The position numbers and the translations under genes are program-made. Shown one piece after another: positions 9,319-18,600 of a stretch of 64,000 bases of DNA. Within the stretch, counting starts at the first letter, position 1, and each line of letters starts with the position of its first letter. The stretch is from Albibacterium profundi (GTDB lineage: Bacteria > Bacteroidota > Bacteroidia > Sphingobacteriales > Sphingobacteriaceae), in assembly GCF_042159835.1 (NCBI RefSeq), contig NZ_JBBVGT010000002.1, forward strand, positions 2,108,001-2,172,000, given 5' to 3'. Below the pieces are notes generated by a model. That model had not been told where the DNA came from, ran no database searches, and was given only the letters and a program-made list of their open reading frames with translations.

Positions 9319-10641
9319 ATGTTACGTAACAATAAAATAAAACAAGTATTCGCACTCATCATGATGATGACCCTGTTTGCTTGCTCGAAAGAATTAGACC
9401 AGCAACCTGAAAGTGCGGTTTCACCCGATCAGATCAGCGCATCGAATATCGATTTCTTTCTGAACGGCTTGTACCGCGAGTCGATGCCCGCTCGAAACAA
9501 CTATGTCCTGAACGATACCCGTGGTGGTAACTATACATGGACAGCCCTTTCCGGAAGCAATGGAGCTTTTGGAGTGGTTATTACCGGAAATAATGTAGAC
9601 GACCGCTTAGGCTTTTCATCCAGCATTTGGAATCATGCCTATGCAAGTATCTATAATGCCAATATTATTATTGATGCAGCAGACCGTCTGGCTGGCGAAG
9701 CAGACCTAAGCGCGGTAAAAGCAGAGGCGAGCTATTTAAGAGCCTTCCTTTATTATCAATTGGTAACCAATTTTGGTGGAGTTCCTTTGATCCTGACTAA
9801 CACGACAGACAACATACCGAGAAACACCGCTGAGGAAGTATGGGCACAGATCAATACCGATATCGACTTTGCCGTTGCTAACACGAAGCCGTTCAGCAGT
9901 ACCGGTACCAAGAAAGTATCACAAGAAGCAGCCAAAGCCTTTAAAGCACGCATTCTTTTGGCTCAAGGTAAAAAACAAGAAGCAGCTGCCTTAGCCGAGA
10001 GCGTTATCGCGTCTGTAGGAGCTATTGACGCCGATTACGGTCGCATTTTCAGGGACACCGATGCCTCTAGTGAGATCATCTTTGCCTTCGCCAACTTAAA
10101 AACCGAAAGCAATTTGAGAATGTCAGCCTTATTCTGGCCATATGGAACCGCTTGGGCAGGATCGTACTCCGTTCAACCATCGGATTATGCGGTAGACGAG
10201 CTTTACGCTGATAATGACGTCCGTGGTGAAATCAACATCCAAACCATAGAGAACAGCGATGGATCTTCGAATACCATCGTTAGTAAGTATTGGGATGTAC
10301 AACCTTTGATCATCAGTCGCGTTTCTGAACTGTACCTGATAGCAGCTGAAGGATACGGTCGCACGCAAGGCTTGAGCTACCTCAATGCCGTTCGCACCAA
10401 GCGAGGTTTACCGGCCTTACCAACAGGGAGCGTAGCAAGTGATGAAGCCTATCTGACTGAAGTGTTAGAAGAGCGCAGAAGAGAGCTGTTTAGCGAAGGG
10501 TTCCTGTTCTACGACCTAGTAAGAACCGATCGAGCTATTGAACTACCGAACGTAAGCAGCAGAGATAAATACCTGTTACCGATACCAGGTGCACAAGTTA
10601 GTTTATCAAATAACGTATTAGAACAAAATCCAAGTTACTAA
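9319..10641 (+). CDS. susD-like: RagB/SusD family nutrient-uptake lipoprotein
   Basis: The 440-residue protein starts with a lipoprotein signal (MLRNNKIKQVFALIMMMTLF, then ACS, Cys at about 23), so it should be surface-exposed on the outer membrane. TPR-like helices typical of SusD are visible (AEASYLRAFLYYQLVTNFGG, KAFKARILLAQGKKQEAAAL), as is the family C-terminus (YLTEVLEERRRELFSEGFLF, then DLVRT). It is somewhat shorter than many SusDs. It lies 12 bp after susC, is certainly co-transcribed with it, and ends before a strong hairpin. Confidence 0.94.
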   Translation: MLRNNKIKQVFALIMMMTLFACSKELDQQPESAVSPDQISASNIDFFLNGLYRESMPARNNYVLNDTRGGNYTWTALSGSNGAFGVVITGNNVDDRLGFSSSIWNHAYASIYNANIIIDAADRLAGEADLSAVKAEASYLRAFLYYQLVTNFGGVPLILTNTTDNIPRNTAEEVWAQINTDIDFAVANTKPFSSTGTKKVSQEAAKAFKARILLAQGKKQEAAALAESVIASVGAIDADYGRIFRDTDASSEIIFAFANLKTESNLRMSALFWPYGTAWAGSYSVQPSDYAVDELYADNDVRGEINIQTIENSDGSSNTIVSKYWDVQPLIISRVSELYLIAAEGYGRTQGLSYLNAVRTKRGLPALPTGSVASDEAYLTEVLEERRRELFSEGFLFYDLVRTDRAIELPNVSSRDKYLLPIPGAQVSLSNNVLEQNPSY

Positions 10642-10659
10642 TTGGTAATCGAGCATATA

Positions 10660-10690
10660 GAAAGGTGGTGATTGAGTTCGCCGCCTTTTT
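10660..10690. terminator. Hairpin terminator between convergent susD and YCF48-like genes
   Basis: AAAGGTGGTGA pairs with TCGCCGCCTTT (with G-T wobbles) across a short loop and runs into TTTTT. The stop codon of the leftward gene is immediately adjacent at 10691, so the element should serve both convergent transcripts. Confidence 0.75.
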
Positions 10691-11731
10691 CTATTTAATG
10701 ATCAGTTCAGCGATACGGCCATCTGCACCCGCAAGTAGAACCCAAGTTCCCTTGCGTGCTTTGCGCGCTACATGGAAACTTTCTTTAGAAACCGATTTCC
10801 AGTTCAGGCCGCCATCGACCGACCAGTCGACCCCGGAGGTTCCCGTCGCGATCAATGTTTTCTCGTCTAGATATTCGACCGAAGAGCGGTACCCAAGGGT
10901 GCCACTTTCTGGTTTTTGCCAGCTTCTACCACCGTCGTCGGTCAGAAATACAGCGTTCTCTGTTTGCCTGTCATTGAGATAGTTGCCGCCCACGACTACA
11001 CCCTGTTTTTTATTGTGGAAATCGATAGAAAAAATACCCGTGCTCGATGTTCCTTGAATAATAGGGCAGGGGTAAGCCTTCCAGCTTTTGCCATAGTTTG
11101 TTGTCATTAAGAGTTGCGATCTGCTGCCGCCGGTGCCGATAAAAGCAACTCCATTGTCAAGTACACGGATTCCTGTTCCGCTAGCCGCAAAACCGGCTTC
11201 GCCCTCTTGAAGGAGCCCTTTTGAATTCTTACTCAAATCTTGCCATGTTTCGCCGCCGTCCTTTGTAGACAGAATCTGCATAAAACCGTTGATGGGGTCA
11301 CCGTAAGCCATGCCATGTTTTTCATCCCAGAAGTCCATACCATCCAAGAAAATATCAGGATGTGTGTTCTGGTGCTTTTTCTGCCATGTCTTACCACCGT
11401 CCTCAGTCATCAGTATCACGAGCGGCGAGCCCGCACTCATGATAATCGCCTTGTCTTTTGAAAAAGCGTAAATACTACGAAAGTCGGCTTCCTCATGCCC
11501 TGGAACTTGTTGCCATCGCCAATCCTTCCCACCATTCGATGAAACAGCCGTCCACCCTTCACTAGCGCTGATCCAGGCCGTTTGATTATCCACGACCGAG
11601 AGTCCGCGAATGCTGACCCCTTCTTTTTGCGTGAGGACAGTGATTTCTGGTGTTTTAGTTTGGTGTTGAGCGTTGGTGTTTACAGCAAAAGACTGTAGCA
11701 CAAATAGTAAGGGTAGGAGAAAGTTTAACAT
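10691..11731 (-). CDS. YCF48/BNR-repeat beta-propeller protein, secreted
   Basis: The 346-residue product has an N-terminal signal peptide (MLNFLLPLLFVLQSFAVNTNA). It is built of repeats of the sialidase/BNR or YCF48 (photosystem II stability factor-like) kind. Asp-box motifs S-x-D-G-G-x-x-W recur (SNGGKDWRW, TEDGGKTWQK, TKDGGETWQD, TDDGGRSWQK, SVDGGLNWKS), predicting a propeller. Such proteins are often labelled oxidoreductase, but no redox motif is visible. The location should be periplasmic or extracellular and the function unknown. It is the last chromosomal gene before the tRNA. Confidence 0.85.
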   Translation of the reverse strand: MLNFLLPLLFVLQSFAVNTNAQHQTKTPEITVLTQKEGVSIRGLSVVDNQTAWISASEGWTAVSSNGGKDWRWQQVPGHEEADFRSIYAFSKDKAIIMSAGSPLVILMTEDGGKTWQKKHQNTHPDIFLDGMDFWDEKHGMAYGDPINGFMQILSTKDGGETWQDLSKNSKGLLQEGEAGFAASGTGIRVLDNGVAFIGTGGSRSQLLMTTNYGKSWKAYPCPIIQGTSSTGIFSIDFHNKKQGVVVGGNYLNDRQTENAVFLTDDGGRSWQKPESGTLGYRSSVEYLDEKTLIATGTSGVDWSVDGGLNWKSVSKESFHVARKARKGTWVLLAGADGRIAELIIK

Positions 11732-11819
11732 AAGTGATAATAGCGTTTAAATGGCTTAGAGCTGTTTATTTCTGCAAAATACAGATAATTTCAATAAAGT
11801 TATTTTTTCAATTTTTTAA

Positions 11820-11850
11820 TTTGTGAATTCAAATTTAGTTCTTACATTTG
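11820..11850 (+). promoter_or_regulatory. Bacteroidota-type promoter of tRNA-Pro
   Basis: TTTG (11820-11823), a 19-nt spacer, then TACATTTG (11843-11850) match the primary sigma consensus of Bacteroidota (TTTG at -33, TAnnTTTG at -7) with standard spacing. Transcription would start near 11857, about 12 bp before the mature tRNA. Confidence 0.8.
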
Positions 11851-11868
11851 CACACCCGCAAGGGAGTT

Positions 11869-11942
11869 CGGGGTGTAGCGTAGCCCGGTATCGCGCCACA
11901 TTTGGGATGTGGAGGTCGTAGGTTCGAATCCTGCCACCCCGA
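11869..11942 (+). tRNA. tRNA-Pro (anticodon TGG)
   Basis: The acceptor stem CGGGGTG (11869-11875) pairs with CACCCCG (11935-11941), with discriminator A. The anticodon arm CCACATTTGGGATGTGG has loop TTTGGGA and anticodon TGG. The T arm GTAGGTTCGAATCCTGC contains the canonical GGTTCGAATCC. CCA is not encoded. The 3' half is the likely ICE attachment site, since an integrase follows within 300 bp. Confidence 0.95.
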
Positions 11943-12241
11943 CGGAAACCAGTTCATCTGGATCCAAAAGCCTCTAAATCATACGATTTAGGGGCTTTTT
12001 TGCTTTTAAACAGTTCATATTAATTCGTTTCAATCCATACCTTCTGAGAACTATTAGGTGACCTCATTTATTTTTTTAAATTTGGTCACCGGAAAGAGTT
12101 TAAGTATTTGATATACAGATTATTGTATCAATAATATTTAGACTCAAATAGATCAAGATGAATTACTTTTTTGGCTTTCTGGTGACCTGTTTGGACAGAA
12201 TAGTTCATATCAGTTTATGTTAATCTTTAAAAAAGTAGTGT
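11925..12241. other. Probable ICE left end (attL region) with candidate integrase/regulatory repeats
   Basis: The region between the tRNA 3' end and the integrase start has no gene. It contains AGTTCAT three times (11951, 12012, 12202; the last two extended to AGTTCATAT). GGTGACC occurs at 12057-12063 and 12181-12187, with its inverse GGTCACC at 12084-12090. CCAG-ttcat-CTGG at 11949 is a small palindrome. Such repeats are the usual form of arm-type binding sites for tyrosine integrases or of operator sites. The exact crossover cannot be fixed without the right end (attR) or an empty site. Confidence 0.55.
11966..12000 (+). terminator. Terminator downstream of tRNA-Pro
   Basis: AAAAGCCTCTAAATC (11966-11980) pairs over 15 bp (one G-T) with GATTTAGGGGCTTTT (11985-11999) around a 4-nt loop and runs into a T tract. 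It isolates tRNA transcription from the integrase gene. Confidence 0.85.
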
Positions 12242-13498
12242 ATGAGAACAGCAAACACATTCGGTGTTCATTTCATTCTTCGAATGAACAAAGAAAAAAA
12301 CGGAAGCGCTCCGATTTATGTAAGAATTACAGTCAACGGAGCCAGAATTGAGATGTCCCTCAAGAAAAGAGTAAAACTTTCTGATTGGAATCCGTCAAGA
12401 GGCATTGCAAAAACGAAAAATACCGATCTTAAAATCCTCAATGGATTTCTGGAGCAAGTAAGAGGCATTCTATCGGGTTATTATCAGGAGATGGTTATGG
12501 CCAAGAAGTTAATCACCCCTGAGGCAATTAAGAATATGTATTTGGGAGAAGTGGAACAGGAAAACACACTTCACTCATTGATAGAGTATCATAATTTACA
12601 CATGAAAGAAGTCCTCGCCTTTGGAACGCTTAAAAATTATTTCACAACAGCAAAGTACCTAAAGGAATTTGTGTTACAACAGTTCAAGAAGCCCGATATC
12701 TATCTCTCCGAACTGGATTATAAATTTATCACTCAATTCGAGTATTTTTTGCGGACCTATGAACCAACCGATCACCACAAGGGAATGGCGAACAACGGCG
12801 TCATGAAACATCTGGAGCGGTTTCGTAAAATGGTGCGCCTAGGTGTAAAACTCGGCTGGATCGAAAAGAATCCCTTCGAACTTTACAAACTAAAGATGCA
12901 AAAAGTAGAGCGCGACTTTTTAACCAGCGATGAACTGTCTAAAATTGAGAAAAAAGAGTTCTCGGTACAGCGCATTCAATATGCGAAAGATCTTTTTGTT
13001 TTCAGCTGCTACACCGGGATCGCCTACATCGACGTAATGCAGTTGACCCCAGATAATATTCTCTTGGGAACCGATGGTAATCGTTGGATCAAAACGATGC
13101 GTGAAAAAACCGACACGTCAGTTAATGTCCCTATCCTTCCAAAGGCAGCAGCGATCATTGAAAAATACAAAGACAATCCTCGGGCAATTGCACACGGCAC
13201 AATGTTTCCAGTGATTTCAAACCAAAAGCTGAACAGCTATCTAAAAGAAGTGGCCGATCTATGCGGCATCAAGAAGCATTTAACGTTTCACCTGGCGAGA
13301 CACACCTTCGCCACCTCGGTTACCCTTTCCAATGGAGTTCCCATTGAGACGGTGAGTAAGATGTTAGGGCACACCACCATCAGGACAACCCAGATTTACG
13401 CAAAGGTAGTTGAGCAGAAGGTTAGTCAGGATATGGCGAATCTTAGGAATCGTTTAGAGGAGAATGAAGAGAGTAAATTAAGAGCTTTGAAAGGTTAA
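12242..13498 (+). CDS. int: Tyrosine recombinase / ICE integrase
   Basis: The 418-residue integrase has an N-terminal arm-binding domain (MRTANTFGVHFILRMNKEK, Bacteroidota type), a SAM-like core-binding domain (about 105-215) and a C-terminal catalytic domain. Box II HLARHTFATSVTL supplies His/Arg, and GHTTIRTTQIYAKV supplies the His and nucleophilic Tyr. Box I reads CYTGIAYIDVMQL without the usual Arg, as in IntDOT-type integrases of Bacteroidota. It would cut and join at the adjacent tRNA-Pro. It is the first ICE gene and is transcribed away from the tRNA. Confidence 0.93.
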   Translation: MRTANTFGVHFILRMNKEKNGSAPIYVRITVNGARIEMSLKKRVKLSDWNPSRGIAKTKNTDLKILNGFLEQVRGILSGYYQEMVMAKKLITPEAIKNMYLGEVEQENTLHSLIEYHNLHMKEVLAFGTLKNYFTTAKYLKEFVLQQFKKPDIYLSELDYKFITQFEYFLRTYEPTDHHKGMANNGVMKHLERFRKMVRLGVKLGWIEKNPFELYKLKMQKVERDFLTSDELSKIEKKEFSVQRIQYAKDLFVFSCYTGIAYIDVMQLTPDNILLGTDGNRWIKTMREKTDTSVNVPILPKAAAIIEKYKDNPRAIAHGTMFPVISNQKLNSYLKEVADLCGIKKHLTFHLARHTFATSVTLSNGVPIETVSKMLGHTTIRTTQIYAKVVEQKVSQDMANLRNRLEENEESKLRALKG

Positions 13499-13511
13499 TT
13501 ATTTTTAAGTT

Positions 13512-14051
13512 ATGGAAAACAAAGAATTAAGAATACCAGATGAAATTGTCATCAGCAAGATTTACTATATCAGGAATCAAAAAGTAATGTTTGATTCAGA
13601 TTTGGCGGCACTTTATGAAGTTGAAACCAAACAGCTCAAACGACAAGTAAGACGTAATATAGAGCGTTTTCCAGAAGATTTCATGTTCGAATTGACTCCT
13701 GAAGAATCCCGATATTCAAGGAGCCAAAATGGCACCTTGAAGCAAGGCGGAAATATAAAATATGCGCCTATGGTATTTACAGAACAGGGCGTAGCAATGT
13801 TGTCAAGCGTGCTCAATAGTTCGCGAGCAATTCAAGTCAACATTCAGATAATCCGAGTATTCACTCATATACGTCAAATGCTTGCCGATAATATTGAGAT
13901 TCGGTTAGAAGTTGAAAAAATCAAGTCCAAACTGAATAACCAAGATAAAAACATGGAGATTGTGTTTAAGTACTTGGATGAGTTGCTGGAAAAACAGGAC
14001 CACCCTAGTCCACCAAGAAAACGGATTGGCTTCAAACCGGATGATTTGTAA
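13512..14051 (+). CDS. ORF6N domain protein (Bro/KilA-like, putative DNA-binding)
   Basis: The 179-residue product starts 13 bp after the integrase stop. Residues 8-100 match the ORF6N domain: VISKIYYIRNQKVMFDSDLA, ALYEVETKQLKRQVRRNIER, FPEDFMFELTPEE, then MVFTEQGVAMLSSVLNS. The C-terminal part (about 120-165) looks helical or coiled-coil. ORF6N proteins occur in phages and mobile elements and are thought to bind DNA; the role here is unknown. It may be co-transcribed with the integrase. Confidence 0.85.
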   Translation: MENKELRIPDEIVISKIYYIRNQKVMFDSDLAALYEVETKQLKRQVRRNIERFPEDFMFELTPEESRYSRSQNGTLKQGGNIKYAPMVFTEQGVAMLSSVLNSSRAIQVNIQIIRVFTHIRQMLADNIEIRLEVEKIKSKLNNQDKNMEIVFKYLDELLEKQDHPSPPRKRIGFKPDDL

Positions 14052-14185
14052 TTTTGGTTCGCCTCTTTTACATTTTATGCATAATTTCTTTTATTAAGGG
14101 ATTGTAAACTTTATGACTTTAAGACTGTTAAGATTTATGGCTTTAGAACATCAATGAATTAAATAATAACTTAAAACTACAAATC

Positions 14186-14530
14186 ATGTCACACCAACAA
14201 TACCAGAACTGCATCGACGCGTGCTATGCATGTGCGGTTGCCTGCAGCCATTGTGCTTCAGAATGTTTAAAGGAAGAAAACGTCCGGGAATTGAGAAGAT
14301 GTATCCAGTTAGACTTGGAATGTGCATCTATTTGTAAATCCTCGGCTGATATAATGAGCTTGGGAAGCAACTTCAGCGGTAATATCTGCCGGGTTTGCGC
14401 GGATATCTGTCAGACTTGTGCAGACGAATGCGAAAAGCATGCTGAAATGGGCATGAATCACTGCCGAGATTGTGCCCAAGCGTGTAGAAAGTGTGCGCAG
14501 GCCTGCGAAGAAATGTCAGCTGCGGCCTAG
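14186..14530 (+). CDS. Four-helix bundle copper-binding protein (DUF326-type), copy 1
   Basis: A 114-residue protein with about 17 Cys in repeating CxxC/CxxxC spacing along predicted helices (CIDACYACAVACSHCASECL, CASICKSSAD, CRVCADICQTCADECEKHAE, CRDCAQACRKCAQACEE). This is the pattern of Csp-like cytosolic copper-storage four-helix bundles lined by Cys. No signal peptide is present. A paralogue at 30023-30367 differs at about 19 of 114 positions by eye. The gene stands alone between two hairpins or spacers and opens cargo module 1. Confidence 0.88.
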   Translation: MSHQQYQNCIDACYACAVACSHCASECLKEENVRELRRCIQLDLECASICKSSADIMSLGSNFSGNICRVCADICQTCADECEKHAEMGMNHCRDCAQACRKCAQACEEMSAAA

Positions 14531-14600
14531 ATTTCTCAAAAGTGATTTAGTTCCTACTATTTGTTTAAATGATATAAAAATGAAGTTTCTGAACATGGAA

Positions 14601-14640
14601 AGATTCCCCTAAGTAGAATCACTTAGGGGAATCTACTTTA
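14601..14640 (+). terminator. Hairpin after four-helix protein gene
   Basis: AGATTCCCCTAAGT (14601-14614) is perfectly complementary to ACTTAGGGGAATCT (14621-14634) around a 6-nt loop. The following sequence ACTTTATT is only modestly T-rich, so this is a terminator or 3' stabiliser. Confidence 0.7.
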
Positions 14641-14701
14641 TTGGCCATATCAAATTGACCTTCACATATTTGGATGCGCACAAAAACGTATCGGCACCTT
14701 T

Positions 14702-15048
14702 ATGGAACACATAATAGTTGTCAAAGTGGCCATACCGCTGGTTATTTTTTTTGTACTGATGTTCCTTATCAGCGTTTTTATCAACAGGTCACTTCAGGTG
14801 CCTTTAAAAATGCATCCATTGCCTTTACTGCCACGGGCAATAATTTCGAACTTACCATGGCGGTCTCGATCGCAGTATTTGGTATCCATTCACCGCAGGC
14901 CTTTGTTGGCGTTATCGGTCCTTTGGTAGAAGTACCGGTATTAATATTACTGGTCCGTGTAAGTTTATGGTTGAGAGAAAAGTATTATTTGTTCTCTATC
15001 AAGAATAAAGTAACCCAATATCGGGTATCACTATTTAATGTTAACTAA
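14702..15048 (+). pseudogene. ACR3-type arsenite exporter remnant (3' end only, frameshifted)
   Basis: Two overlapping frames together read as the C-terminus of an ACR3 arsenite permease. The first gives VKVAIPLVIFFVLMFLISVF. After a frameshift near 14785 the other gives IAFTATGNNFELTMAVSIAV, then FGIHSPQAFVGVIGPLVEVP and VLILLVRVSLWLREKYY. A full ACR3 has about 350-400 residues; only the last 110 or so remain and no upstream part is recognisable, so the gene is dead. It points to an arsenic-resistance gene once carried in this cargo. Confidence 0.8.
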
Positions 15049-15122
15049 GATTAGTTAATAGAGAGCAGCAACAGTTTTTGCACAACCTGTGCATCGATTA
15101 ATTCGTATATTTGTAAAAATTT

Positions 15123-15518
15123 ATGAAAACAATTGCTTCCATATTGATGTCGTTTCTATTCTTTTTTCAGGGAATTAGCATTGATATGGACTTTTGTGGG
15201 CCAGTTAAAGCAATTTCAAGCATTATTTCCCATTACCAAGACCATAAAATTTACGGTGACTCTTTCCTTGAATATGTAGTTGAAGATTACATCGATAATG
15301 ATGCAAAAAATGAAGGACATCATAATAATTCGGATAAAGAGAATATACCGGTTCATTCGAATCATCAATGTTGTCATCCTTTGATGTTATTTGTTGCCAA
15401 CAACAATACGGATCCGGTCAATCTATTAAAGTTTGAAGATAAAGAGCCGTTCAATTTATATACAGTTAACTTCTATCCCAGATATCTGGAATCTCTCTTC
15501 CAACCCCCTCAAGTATAA
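15123..15518 (+). CDS. Small exported protein ahead of RND operon (HYC_CC_PP-like)
   Basis: The 131-residue product has an N-terminal signal-like helix (MKTIASILMSFLFFFQGISI). The sparse motifs MDFCG, HQCCHP and a C-terminal FQPPQV are the spacing that defines the HYC_CC_PP family of small proteins encoded beside heavy-metal RND pumps in Bacteroidota. The middle is Asp/His-rich (KNEGHHNNSDKEN). It lies 115 bp upstream of the RND gene and is probably periplasmic, possibly metal-handling. The function is not established. A similar Cys-rich protein ending in QPP occurs at 34000-34377. Confidence 0.65.
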   Translation: MKTIASILMSFLFFFQGISIDMDFCGPVKAISSIISHYQDHKIYGDSFLEYVVEDYIDNDAKNEGHHNNSDKENIPVHSNHQCCHPLMLFVANNNTDPVNLLKFEDKEPFNLYTVNFYPRYLESLFQPPQV

Positions 15519-15633
15519 TTCAGTTTTACGGATAGCTATATCCTAACGGGATGCTTCTCAAGATAAGCATTGCGTAATAAATGCGTTGCACCTATTTGCA
15601 TCGTAAATCTTCAACTGAATTAATATTTTTTCT

Positions 15634-18600
15634 ATGATTAATAAAATCATTTCATTTTCCATAAATAATAAATTTATTATTGGCTTGTTCATAGTGGCAC
15701 TAGTGGGTACCGGTATCTGGTCTATGTCCACTATAAATTTGGGCTCCGTACCTGATATTACGAACAACCAAGTACAAGTTATTACCGTGGCCCCAAACTT
15801 GGGGACAGAAGATATAGAACAATTTGTAACTTTTCCGGTGGAGTTGGCCATGGCGAATCTGCCTGACGTGGTCGAACTGCGTTCGGTGTCTCGTTTTGGT
15901 CTGTCTGTAGTTACTATTGTTTTTAAGGATGAGACTGGAACCTATCTACCACGACAATTAGTACAAGAAAAATTAACTGAAGTTGCTGAAGAAATTCCCG
16001 AAGGTTTCGGCACACCTTTTATGGCTCCAATTACAACAGGTTTGGGGGAAATCTATCAGTACACCCTTAAAGTAAAGGAAGGTTATGAAGAAAAATATGA
16101 TGCAACGGAGCTACGCACCATCCAAGATTGGATCGTAAAACGCCAAATGGCATTAGTTCCTGGAGTTGTAGAAGTAAATGCTTTTGGGGGTTATGTAAAG
16201 CAATATGAGGTTGCCATAAATCCAGGTAAGTTAAAAAGCTTTGGCATCACGATGAATCAGGTTTTTGAAGCCCTTGAAGTGAATAATGCCAATACGGGCG
16301 GTGCCTATATTGAAAAAAACCACCAAGCCAATTTTATCCGTGGCGAAGGCTTGGCACGAAGTATTGAAGATTTGGAGAACACGGTGGTAACCACTCAAAA
16401 CGGAAGCCCTGTCTTGATTCGCGATGTTGCCGAAAAAGTGGGTTACGGAAGCCAAGTGCGCTACGGTGCATTTACCCAAGATGGTCATGAAACTGTTGGC
16501 GGACAGATTCTGATGCTAAAAGGCGAAAGCCCGGCTAAGGTAATAGAAAATGTCGAAACGCGTATAAAGGAAATACAAAAATCCTTGCCTGAAGGCGTAT
16601 ATATCGATACATTCTTAAGCCAAAGTGAACTGATTGAGAGAACCACAAGTACCGTTAAAACAAATCTAATTGAAGGGGCACTCATTGTAATATTCGTTTT
16701 GGTACTCCTTTTAGGTAGCTTCCGGGGCGGTTTGATAGCAGCTTCGATAATCCCCTTGTGCTTATTGTTCGCATTTATTTTGATGAAGCAATTTGGTATT
16801 TGGGCAAATTTAATGTCCTTGGGTGCAATTGATTTTGGAATTATTGTTGACGGCGCGGTAATTATAGTGGAGGGAACGGTTTTTCACATTTATCAACGGA
16901 TGAAGAAATCCAATGCAATTATGGGACAATCCGAGATGGATGAAATAGCCTATGATTCTTCAAGTAAAATGATGAATTCTGCCTTCTTCGGTCAACTAAT
17001 TGTTCTTATTGTTTTTACACCTATTCTGTTTTTAACTGGTGTGGAAGGGAAAATGTTCCGACCAATGGCGTTCACCTTTGGTTTTGCGGTTTTAGGAGCA
17101 ATAATCCTTTGTCTTACCTACGTGCCAGTGATGTCGTCATTATTTTTAAAACCTGCCAAAAATCAAAATAGTTGGTTTGCTAAATTTGAAAATAAGATCG
17201 ACAGAATCAGTAATAAAATTATGGGGGTTTTGAATCGTGCCTATCTGCCCATATTGAATTTTGCACTTCGTTTTAAAGCAGGAGTTATTATCGGCGCGGT
17301 TGCGCTATTCTTGATTGCAGGAATTATTTTTAGCAATATGGGAGCAGAATTTGTCCCAAAATTTGATGAAGGCGATATTGCCTTTCAAGCATTAATAAAA
17401 CCGGGGAGCAGTCTTACAGAATCGATTGAAGCTTCAGAGAAACTTCAGAATTTAATCAATGAGTTTCCGGAAGTAAAAACGGTAGTTTCAAGAATTGGGG
17501 TGGCAGAAATACCAACAGACCCTATGCCAATGGACATTGCCGATAGTTACATTATTCTTGAAAAGGACAAGAGTAAATGGACTTCCGCCGACAGCAAAGA
17601 AGAACTCATTGAAAAAATACAAGAAAAAATCTCAGTTGTTCCGGGTGTAAATTTCGTGTTTACCCAACCCGTGGAACTTCGTTTTAATGAATTGCTTACT
17701 GGAGTTCGTGAGGACGTGGCCATCAAATTGTATGGAGAAGATTTGGGCGTGCTGGCAGACAAGGTACAGGAAATCGCAGCGGTAATACGTGAAGTGCCGG
17801 GTGCAGCAGACCTTAACGTAGAGGCTACAAGCGGTTTGCCACAAATGACAGTGGTGTATAACCGCGCAAAAATGGCACAATACGGTGTAACCGTGGATAA
17901 ATTGAATGATTATGTAAGTGCCGCCTTTGCAGGCGAAAAGGCAGGTGTGATTTTTGAAGGCGAAAAGCGTTTTGATGTGGTCATCAGGTTGGCAGAGGAC
18001 TTTAGACAAGACATCAATAGCTTAAAAAATCTTTATATAGACCTGCCGAACGGTGCTCAAGTGCCTCTAAAGGAAGTCGCGGATATCAGTTATAAATCCG
18101 GGCCAATGCAAATTTCAAGGGACAACACTATGCGTCGTATATCTGTGGGTGTAAATGTTCGTGGACGCGATGTTAAATCGATGGTCGAGGAAATTCAGCA
18201 AAAACTGGAAACGGAAGTGGAACTGCCACCAGGTTATTACGTCACTTATGGAGGATCATTTGAAAACCTGCAACGTGCATCAGACCGATTGATGATAGTG
18301 GTGCCCATCGTTCTGCTAACAATATTTATCCTGCTTTATTTCGCTTTAAATTCATTTTCACAGGCTTTGATGATTTATATGGCAGTGCCTTTGTCGGCAA
18401 TAGGCGGGGTTTTCGTTTTGTTGATCCGTGGAATGCCTTTCAGTATTTCGGCAGGGGTCGGGTTTATCGTACTCTTTGGAGTAGCGGTTTTAAACGGTCT
18501 GATACTCATAAACAAATTCAATGAATTAAAAGAAAGTGGAATGACAGATTTAAAAAAACGTATATACGAAGCTACGCACGAACGTTTACGCCCCATTTTA

